DNA from: Limoniibacter endophyticus
GTDB lineage: Bacteria; Pseudomonadota; Alphaproteobacteria; Rhizobiales; Rhizobiaceae
Assembly: GCF_014652835.1 (NCBI RefSeq)
Contig: NZ_BMZO01000002.1
Span: 248,001 to 312,000, forward strand
Direction: 5' to 3'
DNA: 64,000 nt
Made by a program: the position numbers and the translations under genes. Below the pieces are notes generated by a model. It saw only the letters and a program-made list of their open reading frames with translations. It did no database searches and had not been told where the DNA came from. This document shows, in pieces, positions 1 through 7,931 of this stretch. Each line of letters begins with the position of its first letter. The stretch's first letter is position 1.

Positions 1-621
1 TGGCAACGCCACCCCGAGCCGATAATGTCAGGTCGTGGAGAGATGCGGAGCGCCCTTGGCCCAAAGGTGATCTACGCGGACGAAAAATGGCGCATGTGGT
101 TCCGGATGGCGCCGCACGAACCGGCCAAAGGTATCCCGCCACGCTCGCAGATATTTTATTCCGAGAGCGATGACGGCGTCACGAACTGGAGTGAGCCCAC
201 CCCTTTTTCGGAAGAAGCCGATCTTATCTCCCATGCCTATGTCACCCGGCTTGAGGACGGCTACTGCATGGTGCTCACCCGGGTGCCCAATCTCCATGGA
301 GAAGACTTCTATCCACCCCAGCAGATATTGCTGAGCTTTTCAGCGACGCCCTCGGGGACCCCCGATGATTGGTCTGAACCGGTGCCGGTCCTGGACGCCG
401 CTGGCGGCCCGGATTGGTATGCGGACGGCTTTTTCGGTTCGAGCATCGTTGAAATCAATGGGCGCCTCGAGATTTTCTTTACCGGCGTCGCCCGACATCG
501 GACGTGGCTCGCGCGGGCCTTCGAGCGGCTTTTGCGCTTGCGCAAGCCACCAATCCCTGCGCCCTATTTCTTCTCGATAGGACGAATGACTATAGCGAGA
601 GGCGGCGAGTCGCACCCATAG
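1..621 (+). CDS. Glycosidase-like five-bladed beta-propeller protein, 5' end cut off
   Basis: The frame is open from base 1 and stops at 619-621, so the start lies before the window. About 206 residues are visible. Repeated patterns of the type 'YADEKWRMWFRM' and 'IFYSESDDGVTNWSEP', with aromatic residues followed by 'DDG.. W' turns, resemble blades of the GH32/GH43/GH68-type propeller fold. A later 'IVEINGRLEIFFTG' repeats the pattern. I cannot see catalytic residues with certainty, so the substrate is unknown. Such genes often sit in polysaccharide or sugar-transfer clusters, but the neighbours here do not show one. The fold call is by pattern only. Confidence 0.45.
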   Translation, partial: WQRHPEPIMSGRGEMRSALGPKVIYADEKWRMWFRMAPHEPAKGIPPRSQIFYSESDDGVTNWSEPTPFSEEADLISHAYVTRLEDGYCMVLTRVPNLHGEDFYPPQQILLSFSATPSGTPDDWSEPVPVLDAAGGPDWYADGFFGSSIVEINGRLEIFFTGVARHRTWLARAFERLLRLRKPPIPAPYFFSIGRMTIARGGESHP

Positions 622-789
622 TGAGCGGCGGGTTATGCCGTTGTCGCCTCCGCAAGCGGACATTCCGCACCCCCCAGCCTCGCCGTTCCCGCATGCTGCG
701 AACAAGCTGGGGCAGGTGCCGACCCCATTTCTGCCAATCGTTTACGCGGCCCAAGCTCTCGAAAGCTGCCATGCCAAAAAGGGTTCAGC

Positions 790-1158
790 TCAGTCTAACG
801 CTGTGTCAAACTTGAGTCTGGCTCTCTCAATACGAATAAGGTTCTCGGCCACCCAAGTGCCAAGCGCCTTGACGGGAACAGTCATTTCCCTGCCGAGATC
901 GCTTAAAGCATATTCTACGCTAGGTGGCTTGGTCGGATAGACAGTGCGCTCGACCAGGCCGTCGCGCTCAAGCCTCCGCAGTGTCAGTGCTAACATCCGC
1001 TGTGAAACACCCTCCACGCTGCGTTGCAGTGCGCTGAAGCGTTTCGGCCCATCCTCAAGTTCGATGGCGATCAGGATCGTCCACTTGTCGCCAATCTTAC
1101 TCAATGCCTCCGACAATGGTCGGCAGTCGGTCGTATCAGGCTTGTTAGTTCGTTCCAA
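790..1158 (-). CDS. HxlR-family transcriptional regulator
   Basis: A protein of 122 residues with the HxlR winged-helix pattern: 'LSEALSKIGDKWTILI', then 'RFSALQRSVEGVSQRMLALTLRRLERDGLVERTVYPTKPPSVEYALSDLG'. The open frame runs further upstream, but a TTG at 1158 is preceded at good distance by an AGGAGG-like site (1161-1171), and the family normally starts just before this conserved segment, so I place the start there. It is divergent from the SDR gene at 1247 with 88 bp between them, a usual arrangement in which the regulator controls the redox gene. The inducer is unknown. Confidence 0.8.
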   Translation of the reverse strand: MERTNKPDTTDCRPLSEALSKIGDKWTILIAIELEDGPKRFSALQRSVEGVSQRMLALTLRRLERDGLVERTVYPTKPPSVEYALSDLGREMTVPVKALGTWVAENLIRIERARLKFDTALD

Positions 1159-1246
1159 AAAAGTGCCTCCTTGGCCCAATGACCGTCCCACTATACTGAA
1201 GCTAACAAAGGGACCATGTCCTTTTAGGTAAGTATGGAGTTGATTT

Positions 1247-1963
1247 ATGAAGCAGGTTGTCTTGATCACCGGCGGAACGCAGGGCATTGGTCTGGGGCTA
1301 GCCAAAGCCTTTATGGCACGGGGGGCCGAGGTCGCTGTCTGCGGGCGTTCGGACGGCCCTCTTGATGCCTTTTCCCGCGAGTTCCCTAAGGCGCTGGCCA
1401 TCAAGGCGGATGTCACCATCGCTGAAGAACGAGCTGCAATGCTCGATGCGATGTACGATCGGTTCGGCCAGATGCACGTTCTGGTCAACAATGCCGGCCG
1501 ATTTGTCGAACGTGACTTCCTGGCGGCCGATGCTGTAAATGGCCTTGCAGACGAAGTGGCACTCAACCTAACTGCACCCATCTCTCTCACAAGCGAGGTG
1601 CTCCAGCGTTGGCCAGCTCTGCAATCCATCATCTTCGTGTCGGCGGGCTTCGCATTGATTTCTCCCGCCCGGGCACCCACCTATGGAGCCGCAAAGGCGG
1701 GGCTTCACGGCTTTGCCGAAGGCTTGCGGCGACAACTTGCCCGCCATGGAACGCACGTCCTTGAACTGCTTCCTGGCATTACGGATACACCTGGAACCGC
1801 AACAGAAACGCGGAAGAAAATGACGACATCCGAGGTGGCCGAGATTACGCTTGAGGCTTTGGCCAAGAAGAAGCCAATGGCGCTCCCGGGGTCGATGAAG
1901 CTCCTTCCGACACTGCTGCGGATTGCACCGGAAGCCACCCGGCGCATGGTTGCCGAGATGTAG
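1247..1963 (+). CDS. Short-chain dehydrogenase/reductase (DltE-like SDR)
   Basis: A 238-residue classical SDR. The cofactor-binding TGGTQGIG motif is at residues 8-15, NNAG at 81-84, and the catalytic residues N107, S132, Y146 and K150 (YGAAK) are all present. It is a cytosolic NAD(P)(H)-dependent oxidoreductase with an unknown substrate. The late Y-x3-K and the 'ELLPGITDTPGT' stretch resemble the DltE/YbbO-type group. It is divergent from an HxlR regulator, which probably controls it. The short C-terminal tail after residue 200 is not conserved enough to say more. Confidence 0.8.
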   Translation: MKQVVLITGGTQGIGLGLAKAFMARGAEVAVCGRSDGPLDAFSREFPKALAIKADVTIAEERAAMLDAMYDRFGQMHVLVNNAGRFVERDFLAADAVNGLADEVALNLTAPISLTSEVLQRWPALQSIIFVSAGFALISPARAPTYGAAKAGLHGFAEGLRRQLARHGTHVLELLPGITDTPGTATETRKKMTTSEVAEITLEALAKKKPMALPGSMKLLPTLLRIAPEATRRMVAEM

Positions 1964-2205
1964 GGGGCCGCACCTCGCCGAATGCGTTTTCAGGTTAGGT
2001 GCACTCCCCATTCGAAGGTTTTGGATGTCTGCTTCTTGCGGTCCCTCGCGAAAAGCCGCCATTCTCCTTCCCACCCCATTTGGGGCGCCTCGCGGCCCGT
2101 GATTTGGCGGGCGGCTTCATTAGAGGGGGTGCGTCCACGTTATCTGTTGAACACAGGCATCAGGGGCATGGCCCGCCGACAGTTTGCCGGCGGACCTCAG
2201 TTCGA

Positions 2206-2961
2206 CTACCAGGGGTAGGTTTCGTTGACCGAACCCGTGAAGGTGCCCGTTGGGTTTTCGCCGCTAAGGGCGACACGAACGGCTTCGGCAGCCCCTTGCT
2301 GCACCGTCTCGGTGCCTTCGTAATTGGTGAGCGCAGTGCTGGTGAAGCCCGGGGTCACTGCATTGACCTTTATACCTTCGGATTCGAGATCGATGGCAAA
2401 AGCCAGCGTAATGGCGTTGAGAGCGGTTTTGGAAGCACCATAGCCGGGGTTGAATGTCGCCCGGTAGGGATTGGGCGTGGAATTGATGGTGAGCGAGCCG
2501 AGGCTGCTTGAGACGTTGACGATGCGTGCGGCCTCCGATTTGCGCAACAGGGGAACGAAGGCCTGGGTGACGGCGAGGACGCCGAAGACATTGGTTTCCC
2601 ATATGTTGCGCACTTCATCGACCGAAATCAGCGTCGCGCGCGAGCGCTGGATATAGTCGTGCATGGTCTCGCTTTCCGGGCCACTGGCTCGGGAGATGGC
2701 GGCATTGTTGATGAGGATGTCGAGGCGACCGAACCGCTGTTCGACTTGCGCGACGGCGGCATGAATCGATGCTTCATCGGTGACATCGAGCTGGATGGGA
2801 TGAACATCGCCGTCAATGGCCTGGGCTGCCGCCTTGCCGCGGTCGAAATTGCGCGAGGCAAGCAATACCGTGAGTCCGCTGGTGGCGAGGTCCGTCGCTA
2901 TCTGAAGCCCTATACCCTGATTGGCGCCGGTGACGAGTGCGATGCGTGAATTTTCAGTCAT
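2206..2961 (-). CDS. Short-chain dehydrogenase/reductase
   Basis: A 251-residue classical SDR with TGANQGIG near residues 11-18, 'LINNAAI', and a YGASK active site. The longer frame begins at 3003, but the ATG at 2961 (MTENSRIALVTG) puts the Rossmann motif at the normal distance from the N-terminus and has an AGGA site about 12 bases upstream. It is divergent from the AraC-type gene, which makes that regulator its likely controller. It is probably an NADP(H) carbonyl reductase; the substrate cannot be read. The gap of about 240 bp to the convergent SDR at 1963 holds only a CCGCCG/CGGCGG hairpin (2173-2193), perhaps a terminator. Confidence 0.8.
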   Translation of the reverse strand: MTENSRIALVTGANQGIGLQIATDLATSGLTVLLASRNFDRGKAAAQAIDGDVHPIQLDVTDEASIHAAVAQVEQRFGRLDILINNAAISRASGPESETMHDYIQRSRATLISVDEVRNIWETNVFGVLAVTQAFVPLLRKSEAARIVNVSSSLGSLTINSTPNPYRATFNPGYGASKTALNAITLAFAIDLESEGIKVNAVTPGFTSTALTNYEGTETVQQGAAEAVRVALSGENPTGTFTGSVNETYPW

Positions 2962-3034
2962 GGCATGATCCTGTTCTTGATTGACCGAACAGGAAATGGT
3001 CATAGGCGACCGGACGTTCTATATTCAGAAGTCC

Positions 3035-4006
3035 ATGGAAATTTCGAATGAGTCCAGAATGGCTGATCCGCTTGCCCAGATTGTCAGTTTGCTGCAGCCT
3101 GGCGCGCCGTTTTCCAAATGCGTCACCGGCTCGGGCCCATGGCGAGTGAGACGGACGCAGTCGCCCAATCCCTATTACGTCGCCGTGCTCAAAGGGAGAC
3201 TGCGTTACAGGGATCACCACAGCGGCGAGGTAATCGTCAATGCAGGCGACTTCATCCTCATTCCGTCGGCGCAGGACTTCATGATGTGGAGTGAGGCGCC
3301 CAGCAAAGACAGCGACATGGTGGTCGACCCGGTCATCCTGCCGGGAGGCGGGTATCGCGTCGGCAGTGTCGATGGTCCGATCGATATGCGGGCGCTGGTC
3401 GGTTACTGTATCTTTCAGTCCAACGATGCGGTCTTGCTGTCCTCGCTGCTGCCCAAACTGGTGGTCGTTCGTGGCGAGCACCGCTTGGCCATGCTGATGC
3501 AGTTGCTGGGCGAGGAGGCTGTGGGCAACAAGCCAGGGCGGGAGGTGGTGGTGCAGCATCTCCTTGAAGTCCTGCTGATCGAGGCGCTGCGGACAACAGC
3601 CGAACCTGACAACTCTCCGGGACTGCTGCGCGCCCTGTCGGACGAGCGGCTGGCCGTGGCGATAAGGGCTATGCATACAGAGCCCGATCGCGGCTGGACT
3701 GTAGCCGAACTGGCGCGGGAGGCGGCCTTGTCGCGATCAGGCTTCCATGAGCGGTTCCTAAGCGCAGTGGGAATGGCGCCGATGGAATATTTAACGGCCT
3801 GGCGGCTGGCTTTGGCCAAGGACCTGTTGCGCAAGCGAGAGGCGAGCGTGGGCGAAATCGCCCGGCAAGTTGGATACCGTTCCGCCAGCGCGTTCAGCGT
3901 GGCGTTCACGCGCGACGTAGGCGTGTCGCCGGCACGCTATGCGCGCGAGACTGCCGCGGCATTGCCCGGTACCGCGGCAGAGGAATTTGAAGGCGCCATC
4001 GCCTAA
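3035..4006 (+). CDS. AraC-family regulator with N-terminal cupin
   Basis: A regulator of about 323 residues. The N-terminal half ('MADPLAQIVSLLQPGAPF...GDFILIPS') is the cupin_6/AraC_N type. The C-terminal third holds two helix-turn-helix units ('WTVAELAREAALSRSGFHERFLSAVGMAPMEYLTAWRL' and 'VGEIARQVGYRSASAFSVAFTRDVGVSPARY'). The frame opens at 2981. I chose the ATG at 3035; the ATG at 3059 is equally possible, since relatives often begin at that MADP. It is divergent from the SDR at 2961 and probably activates it in response to a small organic molecule. Confidence 0.8.
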   Translation: MEISNESRMADPLAQIVSLLQPGAPFSKCVTGSGPWRVRRTQSPNPYYVAVLKGRLRYRDHHSGEVIVNAGDFILIPSAQDFMMWSEAPSKDSDMVVDPVILPGGGYRVGSVDGPIDMRALVGYCIFQSNDAVLLSSLLPKLVVVRGEHRLAMLMQLLGEEAVGNKPGREVVVQHLLEVLLIEALRTTAEPDNSPGLLRALSDERLAVAIRAMHTEPDRGWTVAELAREAALSRSGFHERFLSAVGMAPMEYLTAWRLALAKDLLRKREASVGEIARQVGYRSASAFSVAFTRDVGVSPARYARETAAALPGTAAEEFEGAIA

Positions 4007-4176
4007 ACGAGGAATGGGTTGCCGTGAACGTCGACTCTGACTGTGTTCGGGCCAAAAGAAGACAGTCCGCTGTCCACCCCAAACTCGCCATAGGCTTTAT
4101 CCGCAGGGGTGCCGACAGCACATAGGCGCAAATGCGGCACGCTACAGGCCGCTGACTACCCTCCATGGTTCGCCTA

Positions 4177-4203
4177 ATTCCGGGGCCTATCGCACCCCGG
4201 AAT
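4177..4203. promoter_or_regulatory. Perfect 9-bp inverted repeat before the toxin-antitoxin-recombinase operon
   Basis: ATTCCGGGG, a 9-nt spacer, then CCCCGGAAT. It ends 23 bases before the first ATG of the operon. This is where an autoregulating antitoxin would bind; it could also be a hairpin in the mRNA leader. No T run follows, so it is not a standard terminator. Confidence 0.5.
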
Positions 4204-4226
4204 CTACCAGAACCAAGGAGGATTCC

Positions 4227-4544
4227 ATGTGCGCAGAGCGCCGCCGCGCCCGCAAGGGGCGGCCACGACAGTCGATCCCCGAACTACTTCCCGACGATCT
4301 TTTCGACTATGCCGACGATCCCACGCCGGACGACCGGACGCGAGCCGGCGACGCGCCGCTTCTCGGCTCGGACGGCCAGAGGATGCGTGTCACGGACGAT
4401 TGGCCAGCGGAGATTCCCGTTACCGAGGCTGAGATTGATGTGTTCGAGCGTTGGTTCGGCGATGTGTTCGACGAACTCTTGAACCCGAGAAAGCCGGATG
4501 ACGGCTTGCAATTCCTATCACAAACTGATAGGAATAGGGCTTGA
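4227..4544 (+). CDS. Small acidic protein, first gene of the TumE/TumA/recombinase operon
   Basis: A 105-residue hypothetical protein with a strong AAGGAGG site seven bases before the ATG. The first 13 residues are very basic (RRRARKGRPR); the rest is acidic, with many D, E and P residues and a 'VTEAEIDVFERWFGDVFDELL' helix. I recognise no domain. Its stop overlaps the TTG of the next gene by 4 bases, so the two are translationally coupled. It may be an accessory DNA-binding or excision factor of the element, but that is a guess from position and the basic N-terminus. Confidence 0.65.
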   Translation: MCAERRRARKGRPRQSIPELLPDDLFDYADDPTPDDRTRAGDAPLLGSDGQRMRVTDDWPAEIPVTEAEIDVFERWFGDVFDELLNPRKPDDGLQFLSQTDRNRA

Positions 4545-4894
4545 GCGGGCATCGTGATCCGGGCCTCGACACACTTCTGGACCTTGATGGACAGGTGCTC
4601 GTTGTCGAGCCCGAGGGCGGCCATTGGGTGAAGTTTGTCGTCACCCGCGTTCCGGCATCACCGGAGAAGCCGCACGGCCTCGATTACTCGCTCACGCTTC
4701 ACGGGCCTTCGGGCGAACGGCTGGTCGGTTTCGACAACGCCCATCCGGCCGGCCGAGGCAGGAGGGGCGAGCCGATGGACCATCGGCATCGCCTCCAGAC
4801 CGTGAAGCCCTACGCCTACGAGGATGCGGCCACGCTGCTGGCCGACTTCTGGCAGGCGGTGGACGCGGTGTTGAAGGAGCGAGGTGCCCTATGA
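4541..4894 (+). CDS. tumE: TumE-family toxin (DUF6516-like)
   Basis: A 117-residue protein starting with TTG inside the stop of the preceding gene (TTGA overlap). The pattern 'GGHWVKFVVTRVP...PHGLDYSLTLHGPSGERLVGFDNAH', then 'DHRHR' and 'YEDAATLLADFWQAVDAVLKERG', is that of the DUF6516/TumE toxins. The toxin target is not something I can state. The downstream partner is a winged-helix protein of the TumA type and overlaps by 4 bases (ATGA). The toxin-first order is normal for this family. The family call is from memory of the pattern, not from a search. Confidence 0.75.
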   Translation: MSGHRDPGLDTLLDLDGQVLVVEPEGGHWVKFVVTRVPASPEKPHGLDYSLTLHGPSGERLVGFDNAHPAGRGRRGEPMDHRHRLQTVKPYAYEDAATLLADFWQAVDAVLKERGAL

Positions 4895-5289
4895 CTACAT
4901 TGAAAGTCGGGATTGCCGACTACGAAGAAATGAAGGCCCGCACCATGCGGATCGCCAAAGGCGAGGAAAAGCCTGCGCCCGGCGATCCCAAGGTGTGGTT
5001 CACCTCGACGGAATCCTTTGCCAAGGTGTTGTCGGCCGGGAACCGCGAGTTGCTGCGCATCATCGCCGAGAAAGCCCCGGCGTCACTGGAGGAACTGGCG
5101 GAAATCACCGGCCGCGCCGGCTCCAATCTGTCACGCACCCTGAAAACGATGGAAAGCTATGGCCTTGTGCGGCTGGAGCCGGGGCATGGGCGCAAGCTCG
5201 CGCCCAAGGTGGTGCACGACCGCGTGGAGCTGGCGTTGCCCTTGATCGACCGTCCCAAGCCGAGGAAGGCTATGGGAGATCGGCCATGA
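4891..5289 (+). CDS. tumA: TumA-like antitoxin, winged-helix DNA-binding protein
   Basis: A 132-residue protein starting at the ATG that overlaps the toxin stop. The core 'NRELLRIIAEKAPASLEELAEITGRAGSNLSRTLKTMESYGLVRLEPG' is a MarR/HVO_A0114-type winged helix, about residues 50-100. The N-terminal 'KVGIADYEEMKARTMRIAKGE' is probably the toxin-binding part. It should neutralise TumE and repress the operon, perhaps at the inverted repeat 4177-4203. Its stop overlaps the start of the recombinase (ATGA), so antitoxin and recombinase are made from one coupled message, which is unusual. Confidence 0.75.
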   Translation: MTTLKVGIADYEEMKARTMRIAKGEEKPAPGDPKVWFTSTESFAKVLSAGNRELLRIIAEKAPASLEELAEITGRAGSNLSRTLKTMESYGLVRLEPGHGRKLAPKVVHDRVELALPLIDRPKPRKAMGDRP

Positions 5290-6944
5290 ACATGCACAGC
5301 CCAACCGTTACCGCCCGCGCCGCCCTCTATCTGCGCGTTTCGACCGCCCGGCAGGCCGAGCATGACATTTCTATTCCCGACCAGAAGCGGCAGGGCGAAG
5401 CCTATTGCGAGCGACGCGGCTATCAGCTGGTTGAGACTTATGTTGAACCGGGCGCAACCGCCACCAACGACAAGCGCCCCGAGTTCCAGCGCATGATCGA
5501 AGCGGGTACGTCCAAGCCCGCCCCCTTCGATATTGTCGTGGTACACTCGTTCAGTCGCTTCTTCCGCGATCACTTCGAGATGGAATTCTACGTTCGCAAG
5601 CTGGCGAAGAACGGCGTCAAGCTCGTGTCGATCACGCAGGAGATGGGCGATGATCCCATGCACCAGATGATGCGACAGATCATGGCACTTTTCGACGAGT
5701 ATCAGTCCAAGGAAAACGCCAAGCACGTCCTGCGCGCCATGAACGAGAATGCCCGACAAGGCTTTTGGAACGGCGCACGACCACCCATCGGCTATCGCAT
5801 CGTCGCGGCCGAGCAGCGCGGATCGAAGATCAAGAAGAAGCTGGAGATTGACCCACTGCACGCCGACACCGTGCGGCTGATCTATCGGCTCTATCTCGAA
5901 GGTGACGGCACGTCCGGCGCGATGGGCGTCAAGGCTATTGCCACCTATCTTAATGAGAGACGCTTCTTCACCCGTGACGGTGGGAAGTGGGGTCTAGCGC
6001 AAATCCACGCCATCCTGACCCGGACCACTTACATCGGCGAGCATAGGTTCAACACACGCTCGCATAAGAACCGGGAGAAGAAACCGGAGAGCGAGGTCGC
6101 CATCATGGAGGTGCCGCGCTTGATCGAGCGCGAGATATTCGACGCGGTGCAAGTGCGTTTGAAGTCGCGCGATCCTTTGGTAACACCCGCACGCGTTTCC
6201 AGCGGTCCCACGCTCCTGACGGGTATCTGTTTCTGCGCGAAATGCGGAGGTGCCATGACGCTACGCACTGGAAAGGGAAGCACTGGGCAGACATACCGAT
6301 ACTACACCTGCTCGACTAAGGCGCGGCAAGGCAAGACCGGCTGCAAGGGCCGCACGATCCCGATGGACAAGCTGGACAACCTTGTGGCCGATCACATCGG
6401 GGATCGATTGCTCCAGCCCAAGCGGCTGGAAACTATCCTCGCCAGCGTCATCGACCGCCGGCAGGAGCGCATCGAGCGCCGCGGCGAACACCTTGCCGAG
6501 CTTCACAGGCGAATCACGGAAACCGACCAGCGACTCGGCCGACTCTTTGACGCTATCGAAGCCGGTATGGTGGACAAGGACGACGCGATGGCCAAAGAGC
6601 GCATGGCGAGCCTAAGGGCTTTGCGGGATCAAGCTGCCGCCGACGCGGAACGCACACAGCTCGCGCTCGATAGTTCAGGCAACCAGGGCGTCAGTCCCGA
6701 CATGCTCAAGGGGTTCGCCCGGAAGGCCCGTGAACGGATACGGCTCGATGATAGCGGTGATCGCCGCGACCACCTGCGCGCCCTAGCACAGCGTGTCGAG
6801 GTCGCCGACGATGAGGTTCGCATCATGGGATCGAAATCGGAGCTGCTACGAACGCTGGTCGCCGCTTCTAGCGCAGAAACGGCGGCGTTCGGCGTTCATA
6901 GTTCTGTACTGAAATGGCGCACCCGACACGATTCGAACGTGTGA
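5286..6944 (+). CDS. Large serine recombinase
   Basis: A 552-residue resolvase/invertase-type recombinase. The N-terminal catalytic domain has '[10 protein letters not shown]' with the nucleophile S19 and '[11 protein letters not shown]'. The recombinase domain ('[15 protein letters not shown]...[11 protein letters not shown]') follows. A zinc ribbon is near residues 316-345 ('[10 protein letters not shown]...[15 protein letters not shown]'), then a long coiled coil at about 378-450. The ATG at 5286 overlaps the tumA stop; the longer open frame upstream is only read-through. The last 10 codons lie inside the tRNA-Arg gene (stop 6942-6944), so the gene end was probably supplied by the integration target. 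It should integrate and excise the element carrying the TA pair. Confidence 0.9.
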   Translation: MNMHSPTVTARAALYLRVSTARQAEHDISIPDQKRQGEAYCERRGYQLVETYVEPGATATNDKRPEFQRMIEAGTSKPAPFDIVVVHSFSRFFRDHFEMEFYVRKLAKNGVKLVSITQEMGDDPMHQMMRQIMALFDEYQSKENAKHVLRAMNENARQGFWNGARPPIGYRIVAAEQRGSKIKKKLEIDPLHADTVRLIYRLYLEGDGTSGAMGVKAIATYLNERRFFTRDGGKWGLAQIHAILTRTTYIGEHRFNTRSHKNREKKPESEVAIMEVPRLIEREIFDAVQVRLKSRDPLVTPARVSSGPTLLTGICFCAKCGGAMTLRTGKGSTGQTYRYYTCSTKARQGKTGCKGRTIPMDKLDNLVADHIGDRLLQPKRLETILASVIDRRQERIERRGEHLAELHRRITETDQRLGRLFDAIEAGMVDKDDAMAKERMASLRALRDQAAADAERTQLALDSSGNQGVSPDMLKGFARKARERIRLDDSGDRRDHLRALAQRVEVADDEVRIMGSKSELLRTLVAASSAETAAFGVHSSVLKWRTRHDSNV

Positions 6945-6991
6945 CCTTTGCCTTCGGAGGGCAACGCTCTATCCAGCTGAGCTACGGGTGC
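6915..6991 (-). tRNA. tRNA-Arg, anticodon CCG
   Basis: Reading the minus strand, GCACCCG (6991-6985) pairs with CGGGTGC, followed by discriminator G and an encoded CCA. The D arm (GCTC/GAGC), anticodon stem (TTGCC/GGCAA) and T arm (ACACG/CGTGT around TTCGAAT) are intact. The anticodon loop CTCCGAA gives CCG, which reads CGG. Its 3' end overlaps the last 30 bases of the serine recombinase gene, the usual picture of a tRNA gene used as an attachment site and restored by the incoming element. Confidence 0.95.
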
Positions 6992-7199
6992 CGGAGCGAA
7001 CAGGGATTCGCTCGAAATCGACCCGCATCTCATAACCGATGATGCTCTGGGCGGCAACGTATAAAATCCGCTTCTCCCCTTCGTCATTGCCATACGTTCT
7101 TACGCTCCAGCCAGGCCATGGCGCAGCCTCCGAAACTACGTCTGCGCAAAGAACCCTGGGTAGCTTGTGCGTGAAAAGCTCAGAAACGGCGTACGGCGG

Positions 7200-7337
7200 T
7201 CAAAAGTTCGAACTGCTTTCGGTCGACTTGGCGCTTTTCTTGTGCAGATAGGGCTCGTTGAACGACAGTTTTACGTCCGGTTCCTGCCGTTCAGTCTGTA
7301 GAATCGCCCCCGGCTGGCTGTCTTTTCGCTTCGCCAT
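7200..7337 (-). CDS. Possible 45-residue protein of unknown function
   Basis: Between the tRNA and ohr (6992-7456) the only plausible gene is this small frame. It starts with MAKRKDSQPGAI and ends in SSSNF, is basic at both ends and highly hydrophilic. An AAAGGG lies about 15 bases upstream of the ATG, too far to be convincing. I recognise no family. The competing plus-strand frame at 7039-7251 has no ribosome site and an odd composition. Real coding is uncertain. Confidence 0.3.
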   Translation of the reverse strand: MAKRKDSQPGAILQTERQEPDVKLSFNEPYLHKKSAKSTESSSNF

Positions 7338-7408
7338 TCGCTGCTTAAACCCTTTGGAAGAAAATGATCCGAGCGATGACGTTTCCCTTGTTATTCAATG
7401 AAGCACCG

Positions 7409-7428
7409 TTATATAGTGCACTATATAA
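7409..7428. promoter_or_regulatory. 20-bp perfect palindrome, operator candidate for ohr
   Basis: TTATATAGTGCACTATATAA is its own reverse complement and lies 28 bases before the ohr start. MarR/OhrR repressors bind AT-rich palindromes of this kind overlapping the promoter of ohr, so the MarR gene downstream is the likely ligand. Confidence 0.7.
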
Positions 7429-7456
7429 TAGCGAATAAAATTGTAGGACGCTGCGC

Positions 7457-7882
7457 ATGAATGCTTTGTATCAAACCCGGGTAGCAGCTGTCGGTGGCCG
7501 AAACGGTACCGTCCGCAGCGAGGATGGCGTTCTCGTCCTTTCCCTCGCAGTGCCGAAGGATCTTGGCGGCAAGGGTGGCGCCACGAACCCTGAGCAACTG
7601 TTCGCGGCGGGTTATGCGGCTTGCTTCGGAAATGCCGTCATCCATGTCACGCGTGCGCAAGTCGACAAGGTACGCGATGGAGATATCGAGGTGGTGGGTC
7701 AGGTCGGATTGAACCCGGACGGTCAAAACGGCTTCGCGCTTGCTGTGACGCTGGAGGTGGCTATCTCGGGTGTTGATCAGGGCAAGGCCGAAGAAATCGT
7801 ACAGGCCGCGCACGCGGTTTGCCCGTATTCGAATGCGATTAAAGGGAATGTCGACGTCCAGTTCGTGGTCACCGCGCGATGA
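7457..7882 (+). CDS. ohr: Organic hydroperoxide resistance protein Ohr
   Basis: A 141-residue thiol peroxidase of the Ohr/OsmC fold, which reduces fatty-acid and other organic hydroperoxides in the cytosol with reducing power from lipoyl proteins. The two reactive cysteines are C56 (in GYAACF) and C122 (in AVCPYS). The catalytic arginine (R15 in GGRNG) and glutamate (E46 in NPEQLF) are also visible. Length and motifs are normal for the family. It sits under a perfect palindromic operator and is followed 49 bp later by a MarR-type gene, the common ohr-ohrR arrangement. Confidence 0.93.
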   Translation: MNALYQTRVAAVGGRNGTVRSEDGVLVLSLAVPKDLGGKGGATNPEQLFAAGYAACFGNAVIHVTRAQVDKVRDGDIEVVGQVGLNPDGQNGFALAVTLEVAISGVDQGKAEEIVQAAHAVCPYSNAIKGNVDVQFVVTAR

Positions 7883-7931
7883 TGGTTCCACAGCTCGAAC
7901 ATCGCATCGCCAGTCTGCGGAGGTCGCCATC

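Noticed and set aside
4007-4226. Left attachment site of the tRNA-linked element
   Set aside because: I looked for a copy of the tRNA 3' sequence (CACGATTCGAACG) here and in bases 1-6900 and found none. The left end is probably outside the window or decayed.
4884-5285. Upstream extension of the recombinase frame
   Set aside because: The 134 extra residues are another frame of tumA. The YLRVST motif and the ATGA overlap fix the start at 5286.
7039-7251. 70-codon frame on the plus strand after the tRNA
   Set aside because: No ribosome site, odd composition, and overlap with a more plausible small frame on the other strand.
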